NCBI RefSeq assembly: GCF_003032475.1
Contig: NZ_CP028369.1
Span: 8,184,001 to 8,248,000, forward strand
DNA: 64,000 nucleotides
Source of the DNA: Streptomyces sp. P3
GTDB lineage: Bacteria > Actinomycetota > Actinomycetes > Streptomycetales > Streptomycetaceae
Direction of reading: 5' to 3'
Translations under genes and position numbers: made by a program
Part shown: piece after piece, positions 26,750 to 34,733 of the stretch
Layout: each line of letters opens with the position of its first letter
Numbering within the stretch: position 1 is the first letter of the stretch
Notes under the pieces: model-generated
What the model was told of the DNA's origin: nothing
Database searches by the model: none
The model's input: the letters and a program-made list of their open reading frames with translations, nothing else

Positions 26750-27916
26750 TCAGTAGCTTCTCGGCAGGCCCAGGGTGTGGGACCCCAGGTAGTTCAGGAC
26801 CATCTCCTGGCTGACCGGCGCGATCCGCATCAGCCGTGCCTCGCGGAAGAAGCGGGCCACGGGATACTCCTCGGAGTAGCCCATCCCGCCGTGTGTCTGC
26901 AGGGCCCGGTCCGCGGCCGTGAACCCGGCGTCCGCGCACAGGTACTTGGCGGTGTTGGCCTCCCGCCCGCACGGCCGGCCCTGGTCGTACAGCCAGGTCG
27001 CCTTGCGCAGCACGAGTTCCGCCGCGTCGAGGTGGGCGAGGGCGTCGGCCAGCGGGAACTGGATGCCCTGGTTCATGCCGATGGGCCGCCCGAACACCTC
27101 CCGCTCGCGTCCGTAGCGCACGGCCCGGTCCAGGGCCACCCGGCCGATGCCGAGGGCCTCGGCGGCGATCAGCATCCGCTCCGGGTTGAGGCCGTCGAGG
27201 AGGTAGCGGAACCCCTGGCCCTCCTCGCCGACCCGGTCCTCGACCGGCACCTGCAGGTCGTCGATGAACACCTCGTTGGAGGAGACGGCGTTGCGGCCCA
27301 TCTTCGGGATCGGGCGGATGTCCACCCGGTCGCGGTTCAGATCGGTGAGGAACAGTGTCATGCCGTCGGTCGGCTTCTCGACCTCGTCGCGCCGGGCCGT
27401 GCGGGTCAGCAGCAGGATCTTCTCGGACTCCAGGGCCTTGGAGATCCATACCTTGCGTCCGCTGACGACGTAGTGGTCGCCGGCCCGGCGGGCGAACGTG
27501 GTGATGCTCGTCGTGTCGAGCCCGGCGCCCGGTTCCGTCACCCCGAAGCACACGTGCAGGTCGCCGCTTGCGATGCGCGGCAGGGTGCGGCGCTTCAGCT
27601 CGTCGGAGCCGTGCACGACCACCGGATGCATGCCGAAGATCGACATGTGGATCGCGCTGGCGGCGTTCATGCCCCCGCCGGAGCGCGCGACCTCCTCCAG
27701 CAGCAGTGTCGCCTCGGTGATGCCGAGTCCGTGGCCGCCGTACTCCTCCGGGATCGTGATGCCGAGCCAGCCGCCATCGGCGACGGCGGCGTAGAACTCC
27801 TCGGGGAACGTGTGGTCCCGGTCCTTCTCCATCCAGTACCGGTCGTCGAAGTCACGCAGGAGACCGGCCACGGCCTTGCGGATCGTCTCCTGGTCCTCGG
27901 TCAGCTCGAAGTCCAC
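26750..27916 (-). CDS. Acyl-CoA dehydrogenase
   Basis: A 388-residue flavoenzyme. Blocks include CFGVTEPGAGLDTTSI, VSGRKVWISKA, the LNPERMLIAAEALG helix holding the likely catalytic Glu, and GGMGYSEEYPVARFFREARL. The IYEGT site is replaced by IAPVSQE, and the chain ends in LGLPRSY, both seen in many actinobacterial FadE proteins. The GTG start opens the operon that continues to the SDR and GntR genes. It is expected to oxidise an acyl-CoA at the alpha/beta position. Confidence 0.9.
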   Translation of the reverse strand: MDFELTEDQETIRKAVAGLLRDFDDRYWMEKDRDHTFPEEFYAAVADGGWLGITIPEEYGGHGLGITEATLLLEEVARSGGGMNAASAIHMSIFGMHPVVVHGSDELKRRTLPRIASGDLHVCFGVTEPGAGLDTTSITTFARRAGDHYVVSGRKVWISKALESEKILLLTRTARRDEVEKPTDGMTLFLTDLNRDRVDIRPIPKMGRNAVSSNEVFIDDLQVPVEDRVGEEGQGFRYLLDGLNPERMLIAAEALGIGRVALDRAVRYGREREVFGRPIGMNQGIQFPLADALAHLDAAELVLRKATWLYDQGRPCGREANTAKYLCADAGFTAADRALQTHGGMGYSEEYPVARFFREARLMRIAPVSQEMVLNYLGSHTLGLPRSY

Positions 27917-27962
27917 AGCGGGGGACCTCTCTGTCGGGAGGCTGGTGAGAGTTGCGAACCAT

Positions 27963-27989
27963 ATCAAAGGTCAGACCGATAGCGTCAAG
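27963..27989 (-). promoter_or_regulatory. Promoter with embedded GntR-type operator, dehydrogenase-SDR-GntR operon
   Basis: On the minus strand TTGACG, a 16-bp spacer, then TGATAT. The perfect palindrome GGTC-A-GACC (27969-27977) occupies the spacer. The start codon is 47 bp downstream. The block is shared with 25064-25090 in the same orientation. Confidence 0.72.
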
Positions 27990-28059
27990 GATCTGCGGTC
28001 CTTCGCCAATGTGCGGCCGGACTGACCGCCCCCGGGAGGGGGGCGGGTTCTGGTCCACA

Positions 28060-28500
28060 CGTGCGGACGTCGTTCGGAATGTCCAATGACTGCTTCAAAG
28101 AGCCGCCGCGGGGGTCCAGCCGGGGCCGACCAGGCTCACATTCGCCACCCTCGCAGCCGACTTCGGCCCGACCTTGCCCGCGACCGTCGTGCCCGCAGCC
28201 GCGGCGGCCGACGCATCGGGCGCATGCCCGCCGTCGGCGTGCCCGACCTGGCGAAGCTGGACCGCGCGGCGGACGTCGAGGTGGCCTGGCCGAAGGTCTA
28301 CCACTCGATGTCACGCCGGCTCTGGCGGTGCTGTCCGACGGGGCGACACCGGCGGGGCCGGTCGACGTGACGCCGGCGCTGCTGGGGAGGGCCGCGGGTG
28401 GGATGAAGGTGGTGCCGGTCGAGTCCCCGGGCGCCCGAACCTCGGGCACGGCCTGACTGCCGGGCAGCCCTGCGGCACGGGAGCTGCCTGAGAGGAGGGG
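28060..28500. other. Gap of about 440 bp, possible decayed gene
   Basis: A plus-strand frame from 28061 to 28456 is open but has no ribosome-binding site or known domain. It contains two imperfect copies of LDVTPAL. I see no supported gene. Confidence 0.4.
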
Positions 28501-28528
28501 CCGAGAGCCGGGTGACTCCCGCCCTCGG
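28501..28528 (-). terminator. Possible terminator of the TetR gene
   Basis: CCGAG-AGCCGGGTGACTCCCGCC-CTCGG forms a hairpin with an outer 5-bp stem and an inner CCGGG/CCCG pairing. It lies 24 bp past the TetR stop codon. Confidence 0.5.
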
Positions 28529-28551
28529 TCGTCACCCTGAGCAGCGCACCG

Positions 28552-29370
28552 TCACCCGCGCCTGCGCGGACTGGATGCCGCGCCCGTCTTCGTGGCGGCG
28601 GTCGTGGCCGAGGCTGACTTCTTGGCGGACGCCTTCTTCGTGCCGGTCCTCGCGGCGGCCTTCTTCGCCGGGGGCGCAGTCGCCGGAGCGCGGTCGGGCG
28701 CCGGGCCGCCACTGATGCCGCCCAGACAGAAGGCCCACACCTCCTCCACCGTGATCGGCGACGGGTGGGCGCCGACCCGGGCCGAGGGGGCCTGGGCCGT
28801 GAACATCGCCGTCTGCATGATCAGGGAGGCGGTGCGCCGCGGCTTCGGGGCCACGGCCTGGCCGGCCTCGACGGCCTCTTCCACCATCTCGGTGAAGAAG
28901 TCGACCAGCGGCACATGGGCGCTGGCCACCTGGTCCGGGTGAGTGACCAGCAGCTGGACGGCGAAGTCGGTGAAGAGCGGGGACTGCCGGCCCTCGCGGG
29001 GTGTGGAGGCGTCGTAGAGCCACTCGACCGCGATCTTCAGACGCTCCAGCGGCTCCTGCCCCGCGGCGACCTGTTCCCGTACGGCGGCGGCGGACTTCGA
29101 CAGCGCGTCCTCGAACAGGGCGAGCAGGAGCTCGTGCTTGCCGTCGAAGTGCTGGTAGAAGCTGCGCAGCGACTGGCGGGAACGCTCCACGACCTCCTGC
29201 ACGGTGAAGTCGGTGGTGCCCTTGTCGGCGATGAGCTCCTGGGCGGCGTCCAGGAAGCGCTGCACGCGCTGCTCGGCGCGCAGCTTCGCCGCCCGGGTGG
29301 AGCGCTCGACGGCGCGCTGCCGCCAGGCGGGCTCGGGGGTCTCGACGGATTCTGCGGGGACGGCACTCAT
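28552..29370 (-). CDS. TetR-family regulator with Lys/Ala-rich C-terminal tail
   Basis: A 272-residue regulator. The TetR helix-turn-helix spans about residues 30-80, with DFTVQEVVERSRQSLRSFYQHFDGKHELLLALF. The ligand domain runs to about residue 230. The last about 40 residues are basic and low-complexity (PPAKKAAARTGTKKASAKKSAS), like bacterial histone H1-type tails and unusual for TetR proteins. The gene faces the acyl-CoA dehydrogenase pair, with the perfect palindrome 29463-29477 between them. That makes it the best candidate for the regulator of all GAGAAT-type sites in this window, and for autoregulation. The ligand is probably an acyl-CoA of the pathway. Confidence 0.92.
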   Translation of the reverse strand: MSAVPAESVETPEPAWRQRAVERSTRAAKLRAEQRVQRFLDAAQELIADKGTTDFTVQEVVERSRQSLRSFYQHFDGKHELLLALFEDALSKSAAAVREQVAAGQEPLERLKIAVEWLYDASTPREGRQSPLFTDFAVQLLVTHPDQVASAHVPLVDFFTEMVEEAVEAGQAVAPKPRRTASLIMQTAMFTAQAPSARVGAHPSPITVEEVWAFCLGGISGGPAPDRAPATAPPAKKAAARTGTKKASAKKSASATTAATKTGAASSPRRRG

Positions 29371-29462
29371 GGAAGAACGGTACTCCACGCAGGCGGGAAG
29401 AGGAGCCCCACGCCCTACCGAATCACGCTCTGCCAAAAGCAAGAGCCTTACTCGCTGATACA

Positions 29463-29477
29463 GAGAATGGTATTCTC
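29463..29477. promoter_or_regulatory. Perfect operator palindrome GAGAATGGTATTCTC
   Basis: The arms GAGAAT and ATTCTC are perfect, with a 3-bp centre. It lies 93 bp before the TetR start and 60 bp before the dehydrogenase start, between divergent genes, so it could repress both. Confidence 0.82.
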
Positions 29478-29536
29478 GCATCTGATCCGGGCCCACGCCC
29501 GGTGTGCAGCCACCGGTACGGCGGAGGGGGCCGGGC

Positions 29537-30388
29537 GTGGAGTTCGAACTCGACGAGGAGCAGCTGCTGCTGCGGCGTTCGGTGCGCGAGACGGTCGCCA
29601 AGACGCGCGGGCGGCCCGAGGAGCAGCAGTGGGACACGTACCTTCGGCTCGGCTGGCTGGAGGCGCCCCCGCTGGAACTCGCGCTCATTCTGGAGGAGTT
29701 GGGCTACGCCGCCGACCCGACGCCGTTCCTGGCCACCGCCACCTGGTTCGCGCCGCTCACCGGCCGCCTCCCCGAGGGCAGCGGCACCGCCGTCTTCGAC
29801 GGCATCGGGCGCTACGTCCTGGACGCCGACCGGGCCGACGAGGTGGCCCTGCTCACCCGCCGCGGCGTCACCGTCGTCCCGGGCGCGGAAGTCGCGGCCG
29901 AACGGGTCTCCGTGCTCGACCCGCGTCTGCACGCTGCCCACGTCGGCGCCGACGACCTCGCCGCCGGAGTGCCCGACCTCGCCCTCCTGGGGCTCGCGGC
30001 CACGTGCGTGGGCGCCTGCCGGCGGGTCCTCGACCTCGTCCTGGACCACGTGAAGCAGCGCGTACAGTTCGGCCGGCCGCTCGGCTCCTTCCAGGCCGTC
30101 AAGCACAAGGCGGCCGACATGCACGTGGCGATCGAACGCGCCCGCGCCCTCACCCACTTCAGCGCCCTGACCATCGCCGAGGACGACCCGCGCCGCGCCG
30201 ACGCCGCGCACATGGCCAAGGCCGCGGCCGGCGAGTGCCAGCGCCTGGTCTTCCGGCACGGGCTGCAGCTTTCCGGCGCCATGGGCTTCACCTGGGAGAA
30301 CGAACTGCAGTACCACCTCAAACGTGCCCAGGCCTGCGACTTGCTCCTCGGCACCGCGTCCGTTCACAGGAAGGCGCTGCTCGCGTGA
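29537..30388 (+). CDS. Acyl-CoA dehydrogenase, small partner of second heteromeric pair
   Basis: A 283-residue short acyl-CoA dehydrogenase. The N-terminal helix VEFELDEEQLLLRRSVRETV and the C-terminal helices VQFGRPLGSFQAVKHKAADMH and LQLSGAMGFTWENELQYHLKRA are clear. The middle substrate-binding motifs are lost. The GTG start follows GGAGGGGG. Its stop overlaps the next gene's start (TGATG), and that gene encodes a full-size dehydrogenase, the arrangement of alpha2beta2 FadE enzymes in steroid catabolism. It is the first rightward gene from the palindrome shared with TetR. Confidence 0.9.
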   Translation: MEFELDEEQLLLRRSVRETVAKTRGRPEEQQWDTYLRLGWLEAPPLELALILEELGYAADPTPFLATATWFAPLTGRLPEGSGTAVFDGIGRYVLDADRADEVALLTRRGVTVVPGAEVAAERVSVLDPRLHAAHVGADDLAAGVPDLALLGLAATCVGACRRVLDLVLDHVKQRVQFGRPLGSFQAVKHKAADMHVAIERARALTHFSALTIAEDDPRRADAAHMAKAAAGECQRLVFRHGLQLSGAMGFTWENELQYHLKRAQACDLLLGTASVHRKALLA

Positions 30389-31545
30389 TGAAGCTGGCCG
30401 ACGACCCCGAGGTGGAGGAGTTCCGCGCACAGTTCGCCGCCTTCCTCGACGCCCACCTGCCCGAAGAGGCCGAGGCCCGCGAACGTGCCGGCTCCAGCGC
30501 CCACGTCCCCGCATGGGCCCGCCGCTGGCAGCGCACGCTGTTCGACGCGGGCTGGCTGCTCCCGGGCCAGCCGCCCGAGTACGGCGGCCGCAACGCCGGC
30601 CTGCCCCAGCAACTCGCCCACCTGGAGGAGCTGGCCCGCCGCCGGATCTACCACAGCTTCAACCCCCAGGGCCTCGGCATCATCGCCGCCTCTCTGCTCA
30701 CCTTCGGCACCGAGGAGCAGAAGCGCCGCTGGGCCGTGCCGATCCTGCGCGCCGAGATCACCGCCGCACTCGGCATGAGCGAACCCGAGGCCGGCTCCGA
30801 CCTCGCCTCCCTGCGTACTCGTGCCGTGGCGGACCGGGACGCCTTCGTGGTCAACGGCCAGAAGATCTGGACCTCCGGCGCCCACGACGCCGACGTCCTG
30901 CTCACCTTCGTCCGCACCGACCCGGACGCCCCGAAGCACAAGGGCATCAGTGCCCTGCTGATCCCGACCGGCGCCGAGGGCGTCGTACGCCGCCCGTTCG
31001 GGTCGATCGCCGCCGAGGACGACCTCGACTTCAACGAGGTGTTCCTCACCGACGTCCGGGTGCCCCGCGGGAACCTCATCGGGAACGTGGGTGAGGGCTG
31101 GCGGGTGGCGAACGGCTCCCTCGGCCACGAGCGCACCCTGTTGTGGCTGTCGTACGCCGAACGCCTGGAGGACCTCCTGCGCGACGCGGCCGACGCGGGC
31201 GCCGGCCAGGAGTGGTACGCCACCCTCCGCATGGACCTGACGGCACTGCGGCTCCTCGGTTACCGCCAGCTCGGCCCGGACCGCGACCCTGCGGAGATCT
31301 CGGTGCTCAAACTGCTGGGCTCCGAGGCCGTCCAGTCCGCCTCCCTGCACGCGCTGGAGGCCCACGGCGCCGAGGGACTCGAGCATCCCAAGCGCACGGG
31401 CCCGTACCACCACATGCACCACGAGCACTTCATCTCCAGTTGGTTCGAGCGGTACGCGCGCAGCTTCGCCGGCACCATCGCCGGCGGCACCAGCGAGATC
31501 CAGCGCAACATCATCGCCGAGCGCATCCTCGGCCTGCCGCGATAG
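30388..31545 (+). CDS. Acyl-CoA dehydrogenase, large partner of second heteromeric pair
   Basis: A 385-residue dehydrogenase. It has LGMSEPEAGSDLASL, VNGQKIWTSGAHDAD, the helix GSLGHERTLLWLS holding the probable catalytic Glu, and a C-terminal TIAGGTSEIQRNIIAERILGLPR. It pairs with the preceding small chain to desaturate an acyl-CoA; a hydratase gene follows. The stop codon lies within the first copy of a short tandem repeat. Confidence 0.92.
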   Translation: MKLADDPEVEEFRAQFAAFLDAHLPEEAEARERAGSSAHVPAWARRWQRTLFDAGWLLPGQPPEYGGRNAGLPQQLAHLEELARRRIYHSFNPQGLGIIAASLLTFGTEEQKRRWAVPILRAEITAALGMSEPEAGSDLASLRTRAVADRDAFVVNGQKIWTSGAHDADVLLTFVRTDPDAPKHKGISALLIPTGAEGVVRRPFGSIAAEDDLDFNEVFLTDVRVPRGNLIGNVGEGWRVANGSLGHERTLLWLSYAERLEDLLRDAADAGAGQEWYATLRMDLTALRLLGYRQLGPDRDPAEISVLKLLGSEAVQSASLHALEAHGAEGLEHPKRTGPYHHMHHEHFISSWFERYARSFAGTIAGGTSEIQRNIIAERILGLPR

Positions 31546-31580
31546 AAGCCCGCCGCGACAGAACCCTGCCGCGATAGAAG
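31534..31580 (+). repeat. Short tandem repeat at the dehydrogenase stop codon
   Basis: Three near-identical 15-17-bp units: CTGCCGCGATAGAAGCC, CGCCGCGACAGAACC and CTGCCGCGATAGAAG. The first contains the TAG stop. Replication slippage is the likely origin. It does not change the protein. Confidence 0.85.
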
Positions 31581-31600
31581 AGGGACAGAGGACACCCGCC

Positions 31601-32392
31601 ATGGACCAGATCCTGTACGAGGCCCAGAACGGCATCGCCACGATCACCCTCAACCGCCCCGAGGCAGCCAACGCCCAGACCATGGCGCTCCTCGACGACC
31701 TCGACGCGGCCTACACCCGGGCCGCGCGGGACGCGCACGTACGGGTCGTCGTGCTCAGGGCGAACGGCCGGCACTTCTCGGCCGGGCACGACCTGAAGGA
31801 CCGCTGGCCCGGCCCCGGCGAGATCACCCTGGAGTGGATCTACGACACCGAGACCCGCCACTATCTGGAGTACTCGCTGAAGTGGCGCAACATCCCCAAG
31901 CCGACCATCGCCGCCGTCCAGGGCAAGTGCATCGCCGCCGGGCTGATGCTCTGCTGGCCGTGCGACCTGATCGTGGCCGCCGAGAACGCCGAGTTCTCCG
32001 ACCCGGTCGTGCACATGGGCATCGGCGGCGTCGAGTACCACGGCCACACCTGGGAGCTGGGCCCGCGCAAAGCCAAGGAGATCCTGTTCACCGGCCGGCC
32101 GCTGACCGCCCGCGAGGCCGAGCAGGTCGGCATGGTGAACAAGGTGGTGCCGCTCGAAGAACTGGACAGCGGAACCTACGAGTTGGCCGACCGGATCGCC
32201 GCGATGCCCCCGTTCGGACTGCGCCAGGCCAAGCGCGCCGTCAACCAGACCCTCGACGTCCAGGGCTTCCACACCGCTCTCCAGTCCGTCTTCGACATTC
32301 ACCAGACCGGGCACGGCAACGCGCTCAGCGTGGACGGCTTCCCGATCCTGACCCGCCTCGACGAGATGAAGCAGCATCTGAAGCAGGGCTGA
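31601..32392 (+). CDS. Enoyl-CoA hydratase-family protein
   Basis: A 263-residue crotonase-fold protein. The oxyanion-hole segments FSAGHDLKDRW and VQGKCIAAGLMLCWPCDLI are present. The first catalytic Glu position is Val (FSDPVVHMGIGG), and a Glu is kept near KAKEILFTG. An insertion around GPGEITLEWIYDTETRHYLEYSLKW lengthens the substrate loop. It could hydrate or isomerise the enoyl-CoA made by the dehydrogenase pair upstream. GAGG precedes the ATG by nine bases. Confidence 0.88.
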   Translation: MDQILYEAQNGIATITLNRPEAANAQTMALLDDLDAAYTRAARDAHVRVVVLRANGRHFSAGHDLKDRWPGPGEITLEWIYDTETRHYLEYSLKWRNIPKPTIAAVQGKCIAAGLMLCWPCDLIVAAENAEFSDPVVHMGIGGVEYHGHTWELGPRKAKEILFTGRPLTAREAEQVGMVNKVVPLEELDSGTYELADRIAAMPPFGLRQAKRAVNQTLDVQGFHTALQSVFDIHQTGHGNALSVDGFPILTRLDEMKQHLKQG

Positions 32393-32417
32393 GCCCCGGG
32401 GCGGCCCCGGCTCAGCC
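32387..32417. terminator. Bidirectional terminator overlapping two stop codons
   Basis: GGCTGAGCC pairs perfectly with GGCTCAGCC around a 13-nt GC-rich loop that can itself pair. It includes the hydratase stop on the plus strand and the stop of the convergent gene on the minus strand. Confidence 0.85.
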
Positions 32418-33467
32418 GAGCACCGCGGTGAACGGGGGAAGATCCGCCGTGGTCCGTAGTCCCGGGGTCGCCGCGCAGACGGCGGGAACGGCGTTGACGG
32501 CCCGGTGGGCGGTGTAGCCGGGGGAGACCGCGGCCAGCCGCTCCAGCGGCACCGGGAACCTCATGGCGACGTCGAGGGGCGTGTCGCCGTCGACCGTCAG
32601 ATGCCACCCGGTGGGACGCAGGTCCCAGGCCGGGTCGAGGTCGTCGGTGCAGTACCAGGTCGCGTTGAACTCCAGGAGCGTGCGGCCGTCGCGCCGGCCG
32701 GACACCGTCATCCGCTGCGCCGCCACGGTCCCGGCGCGCAGGACACCGGCGGCGACGCGGGTCGTGCGGGCCGCCGTGGCGAACCTCCCATGAGCCTCCA
32801 CCGCGTCCAGGGGCAGTCCCAGGGCGTCGGCCACCAGGCGCAGCGAGGGCCCGAAACTGCCCTCGACGTGTACCAGGCGGCGTTCGTCGAACACAGTGGC
32901 AGGAGCCCGGCCGAAACCCATGATGTCGAACAGCAGTTCCGGCGAGTCCCGCCGGGACAGATCGGCGTACTCGTGGACGGTCAGGTTCTCCAGCCGCCGC
33001 TGCACCGAGGCCAGCACGAGCGGTACGGCCTCGGTGATGAAGCCGGGGCTGCTGCCGGTGTCGTGGAGCGAGGTGCCACCCTGCTCGCAGGCCGCCTCGA
33101 CCCTGCACCGGACGGCGGGGTCCAGGCCGGCCGGGTGGTGGAACCCGCCGGTCGTGGCCACGACGTTCGCGCCGGACGCGAGCAGAGCGCACAGCTCGTC
33201 CAGGTCGGCCGTGCGCGGCATGTACAGCACGCAGTCGGCCCCCAGGGCGAGGACATCGTCGAGACGGTCGGTGGTAGTGACGCCCGTGGGGTCACTCCCG
33301 CACAGCTCGCCGGCGTCACGGCCGGCCTTGCCGGGGGAGTGGACGTGAACTCCCGCCAGCACCATGTGCGGATGGTCGACAACGGCGCGCAGCGATCGCG
33401 CGCCTATGGTCCCCGTGGCCCACTGGACGACGCGAAGCGGCTGGCCGGGGTGTACGGAATGCGGCAT
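32412..33467 (-). CDS. NAD(P)-binding dihydrodipicolinate reductase-like oxidoreductase
   Basis: A 351-residue protein with an N-terminal Rossmann fold, VVQWATGTIGARSLRAVV, and a DapB-like arrangement (VVATTGGFHHPAGLD, DTGSSPGFITEAVP). Related actinobacterial proteins are annotated as dihydrodipicolinate reductase-like or diaminopentanoate dehydrogenase-like but lie in lipid or steroid catabolic clusters rather than lysine synthesis. It probably reduces or oxidises a carbonyl or imine of a pathway intermediate. ATG at 33467 is preferred because GGGGGG lies six bases upstream; 33473 is directly adjacent to the G-run. It ends the operon from 35536. Confidence 0.75.
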   Translation of the reverse strand: MPHSVHPGQPLRVVQWATGTIGARSLRAVVDHPHMVLAGVHVHSPGKAGRDAGELCGSDPTGVTTTDRLDDVLALGADCVLYMPRTADLDELCALLASGANVVATTGGFHHPAGLDPAVRCRVEAACEQGGTSLHDTGSSPGFITEAVPLVLASVQRRLENLTVHEYADLSRRDSPELLFDIMGFGRAPATVFDERRLVHVEGSFGPSLRLVADALGLPLDAVEAHGRFATAARTTRVAAGVLRAGTVAAQRMTVSGRRDGRTLLEFNATWYCTDDLDPAWDLRPTGWHLTVDGDTPLDVAMRFPVPLERLAAVSPGYTAHRAVNAVPAVCAATPGLRTTADLPPFTAVLG

Positions 33468-33480
33468 GTCCATCCCCCCG

Positions 33481-34017
33481 CTAGGCGGCCGGTCCGCGGT
33501 CGCTCATGCCCCCGTTGTCCATCCCCGGATCGGGTTCCACCTCGAAGGTGTTGTAGGCCAGGGCCTGCATCCGGTACGTGCCGACCGTGAACACGAAGTC
33601 CATCAGCTGCCGTTCGTCCATCCGCTTCGCCAGCTCCTCGTACACCTCGTCGGACAGGGAGGAGGTGGTCTCGAGTTCGTCCACCGCCCGGTTCAGCAAC
33701 GTGCCGGTACCCTGGCGGACCTCATCCAGCTCCTCCTCGGTGACGCCGGCCTCGCGTGCGATCAGCACGTGGTGGGCCCACTCGTAGCGGCACCGGTGAC
33801 GCCAGGCGACCCTGAGGATCGTCAGCTCGCGCGTCCTGGCGGGCAGTGTGCTGCGGTACAGCAGGTGGGTGCTGAAGGTCAGGAACGCCTTGGCCAGCTG
33901 CGGGTGGTTCAGCAGCAGGCCGAGGGCGTTGGACGGCGGGACGGTGCGCCCGCCCGTCAGCGGACGCAGCACCTCGCCGTCCCACTCCTCGTACGGGACG
34001 GGGCGCAGTCTCGTCAT
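33481..34017 (-). CDS. Carboxymuconolactone decarboxylase-family protein
   Basis: A 178-residue helical protein of the CMD/AhpD superfamily. Blocks are LNHPQLAKAFLTFSTHLLYRSTLP, ARTRELTILRVAW and YEWAHHVLIAREAGVTEEELDEVRQG. It lacks the CxxC of peroxidatic AhpD members, so it is more like the uncharacterised decarboxylase-type enzymes common in catabolic clusters. The ATG overlaps the SDR stop as ATGA. Confidence 0.85.
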   Translation of the reverse strand: MTRLRPVPYEEWDGEVLRPLTGGRTVPPSNALGLLLNHPQLAKAFLTFSTHLLYRSTLPARTRELTILRVAWRHRCRYEWAHHVLIAREAGVTEEELDEVRQGTGTLLNRAVDELETTSSLSDEVYEELAKRMDERQLMDFVFTVGTYRMQALAYNTFEVEPDPGMDNGGMSDRGPAA

Positions 34018-34733
34018 GTGTTGCGGCCCCCGTTCACACCGATGATCTGCCCGGTGATGTAACCGGCCTCCTCGCTGACCAGGAAGGAGCAGGTCGCGGC
34101 GATGTCCTCGGGGCGGCCGACCCGGCGGACCGGCGTGCGCGCGATGTGGTCCTCGATGGTGCCGCCGAGCCGCTGCTCCCGCTCGGCGGTGCGCAGCATG
34201 GGGGTGTCGATGAAGCCTGGCGGGATCGCGTTCACCGTGATGCCCTTCGGCCCGAGTTCGAGGGCCAGGGACTTGGTGAGTCCGTTCACGGCGGACTTGG
34301 CCGCCACGTAGTGCGCCATGAACGGCTGGCCGGAGTGGGTGCTGGAGGAGGAGATGTTGACGACCCGGCCCCAGCCGGCGTGCACCATGTCCGGCAGGGC
34401 CGACTGCACGCAGTGGAAGACGCCGTTGAGGTTGATGTCGACCACGCGCTGCCAGTCGGCGAAGGGCAGGTCCGCGAAACGGGTGAAGCCGTCTTTGCCG
34501 GCCGCGTTGACCAGGACGCCCACGGGACCGAAGCGCTCGCGTACCGCGTCCATAGCCTTGTCGACCTGGGCGCGGTCGGCGACGTCCACGATCAGGCCGA
34601 AGCCCTCCTCGGCAGGGGAGAGGTCGAGGACGGACACGTTCAGGCCGTCCTCGATGAGCCGCTGTGCGATCGCCCGGCCGATGCCGGAGGCCCCGCCGGT
34701 CACGACGGCCGTCGGTGCCTGCGCGGCGCTCAT
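34014..34733 (-). CDS. SDR-family oxidoreductase
   Basis: A 239-residue dehydrogenase with TGGASGIGRAIA, LVNAAGKDGF, Ser in NISSSSTHSG, the YxxxK site HYVAAKSA and a C-terminal YITGQIIGVNGG. It is complete. The position between a 2-oxoglutarate dioxygenase and a CMD-type gene, with ATGA overlaps on both sides, suggests it oxidises the hydroxyl introduced by the dioxygenase. Confidence 0.92.
   Translation of the reverse strand: MSAAQAPTAVVTGGASGIGRAIAQRLIEDGLNVSVLDLSPAEEGFGLIVDVADRAQVDKAMDAVRERFGPVGVLVNAAGKDGFTRFADLPFADWQRVVDINLNGVFHCVQSALPDMVHAGWGRVVNISSSSTHSGQPFMAHYVAAKSAVNGLTKSLALELGPKGITVNAIPPGFIDTPMLRTAEREQRLGGTIEDHIARTPVRRVGRPEDIAATCSFLVSEEAGYITGQIIGVNGGRNT

Noticed and set aside
28061..28456. 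Possible 131-codon gene before TetR
   Set aside because: No start signal or domain; two DVTPAL echoes are not enough to call a gene.
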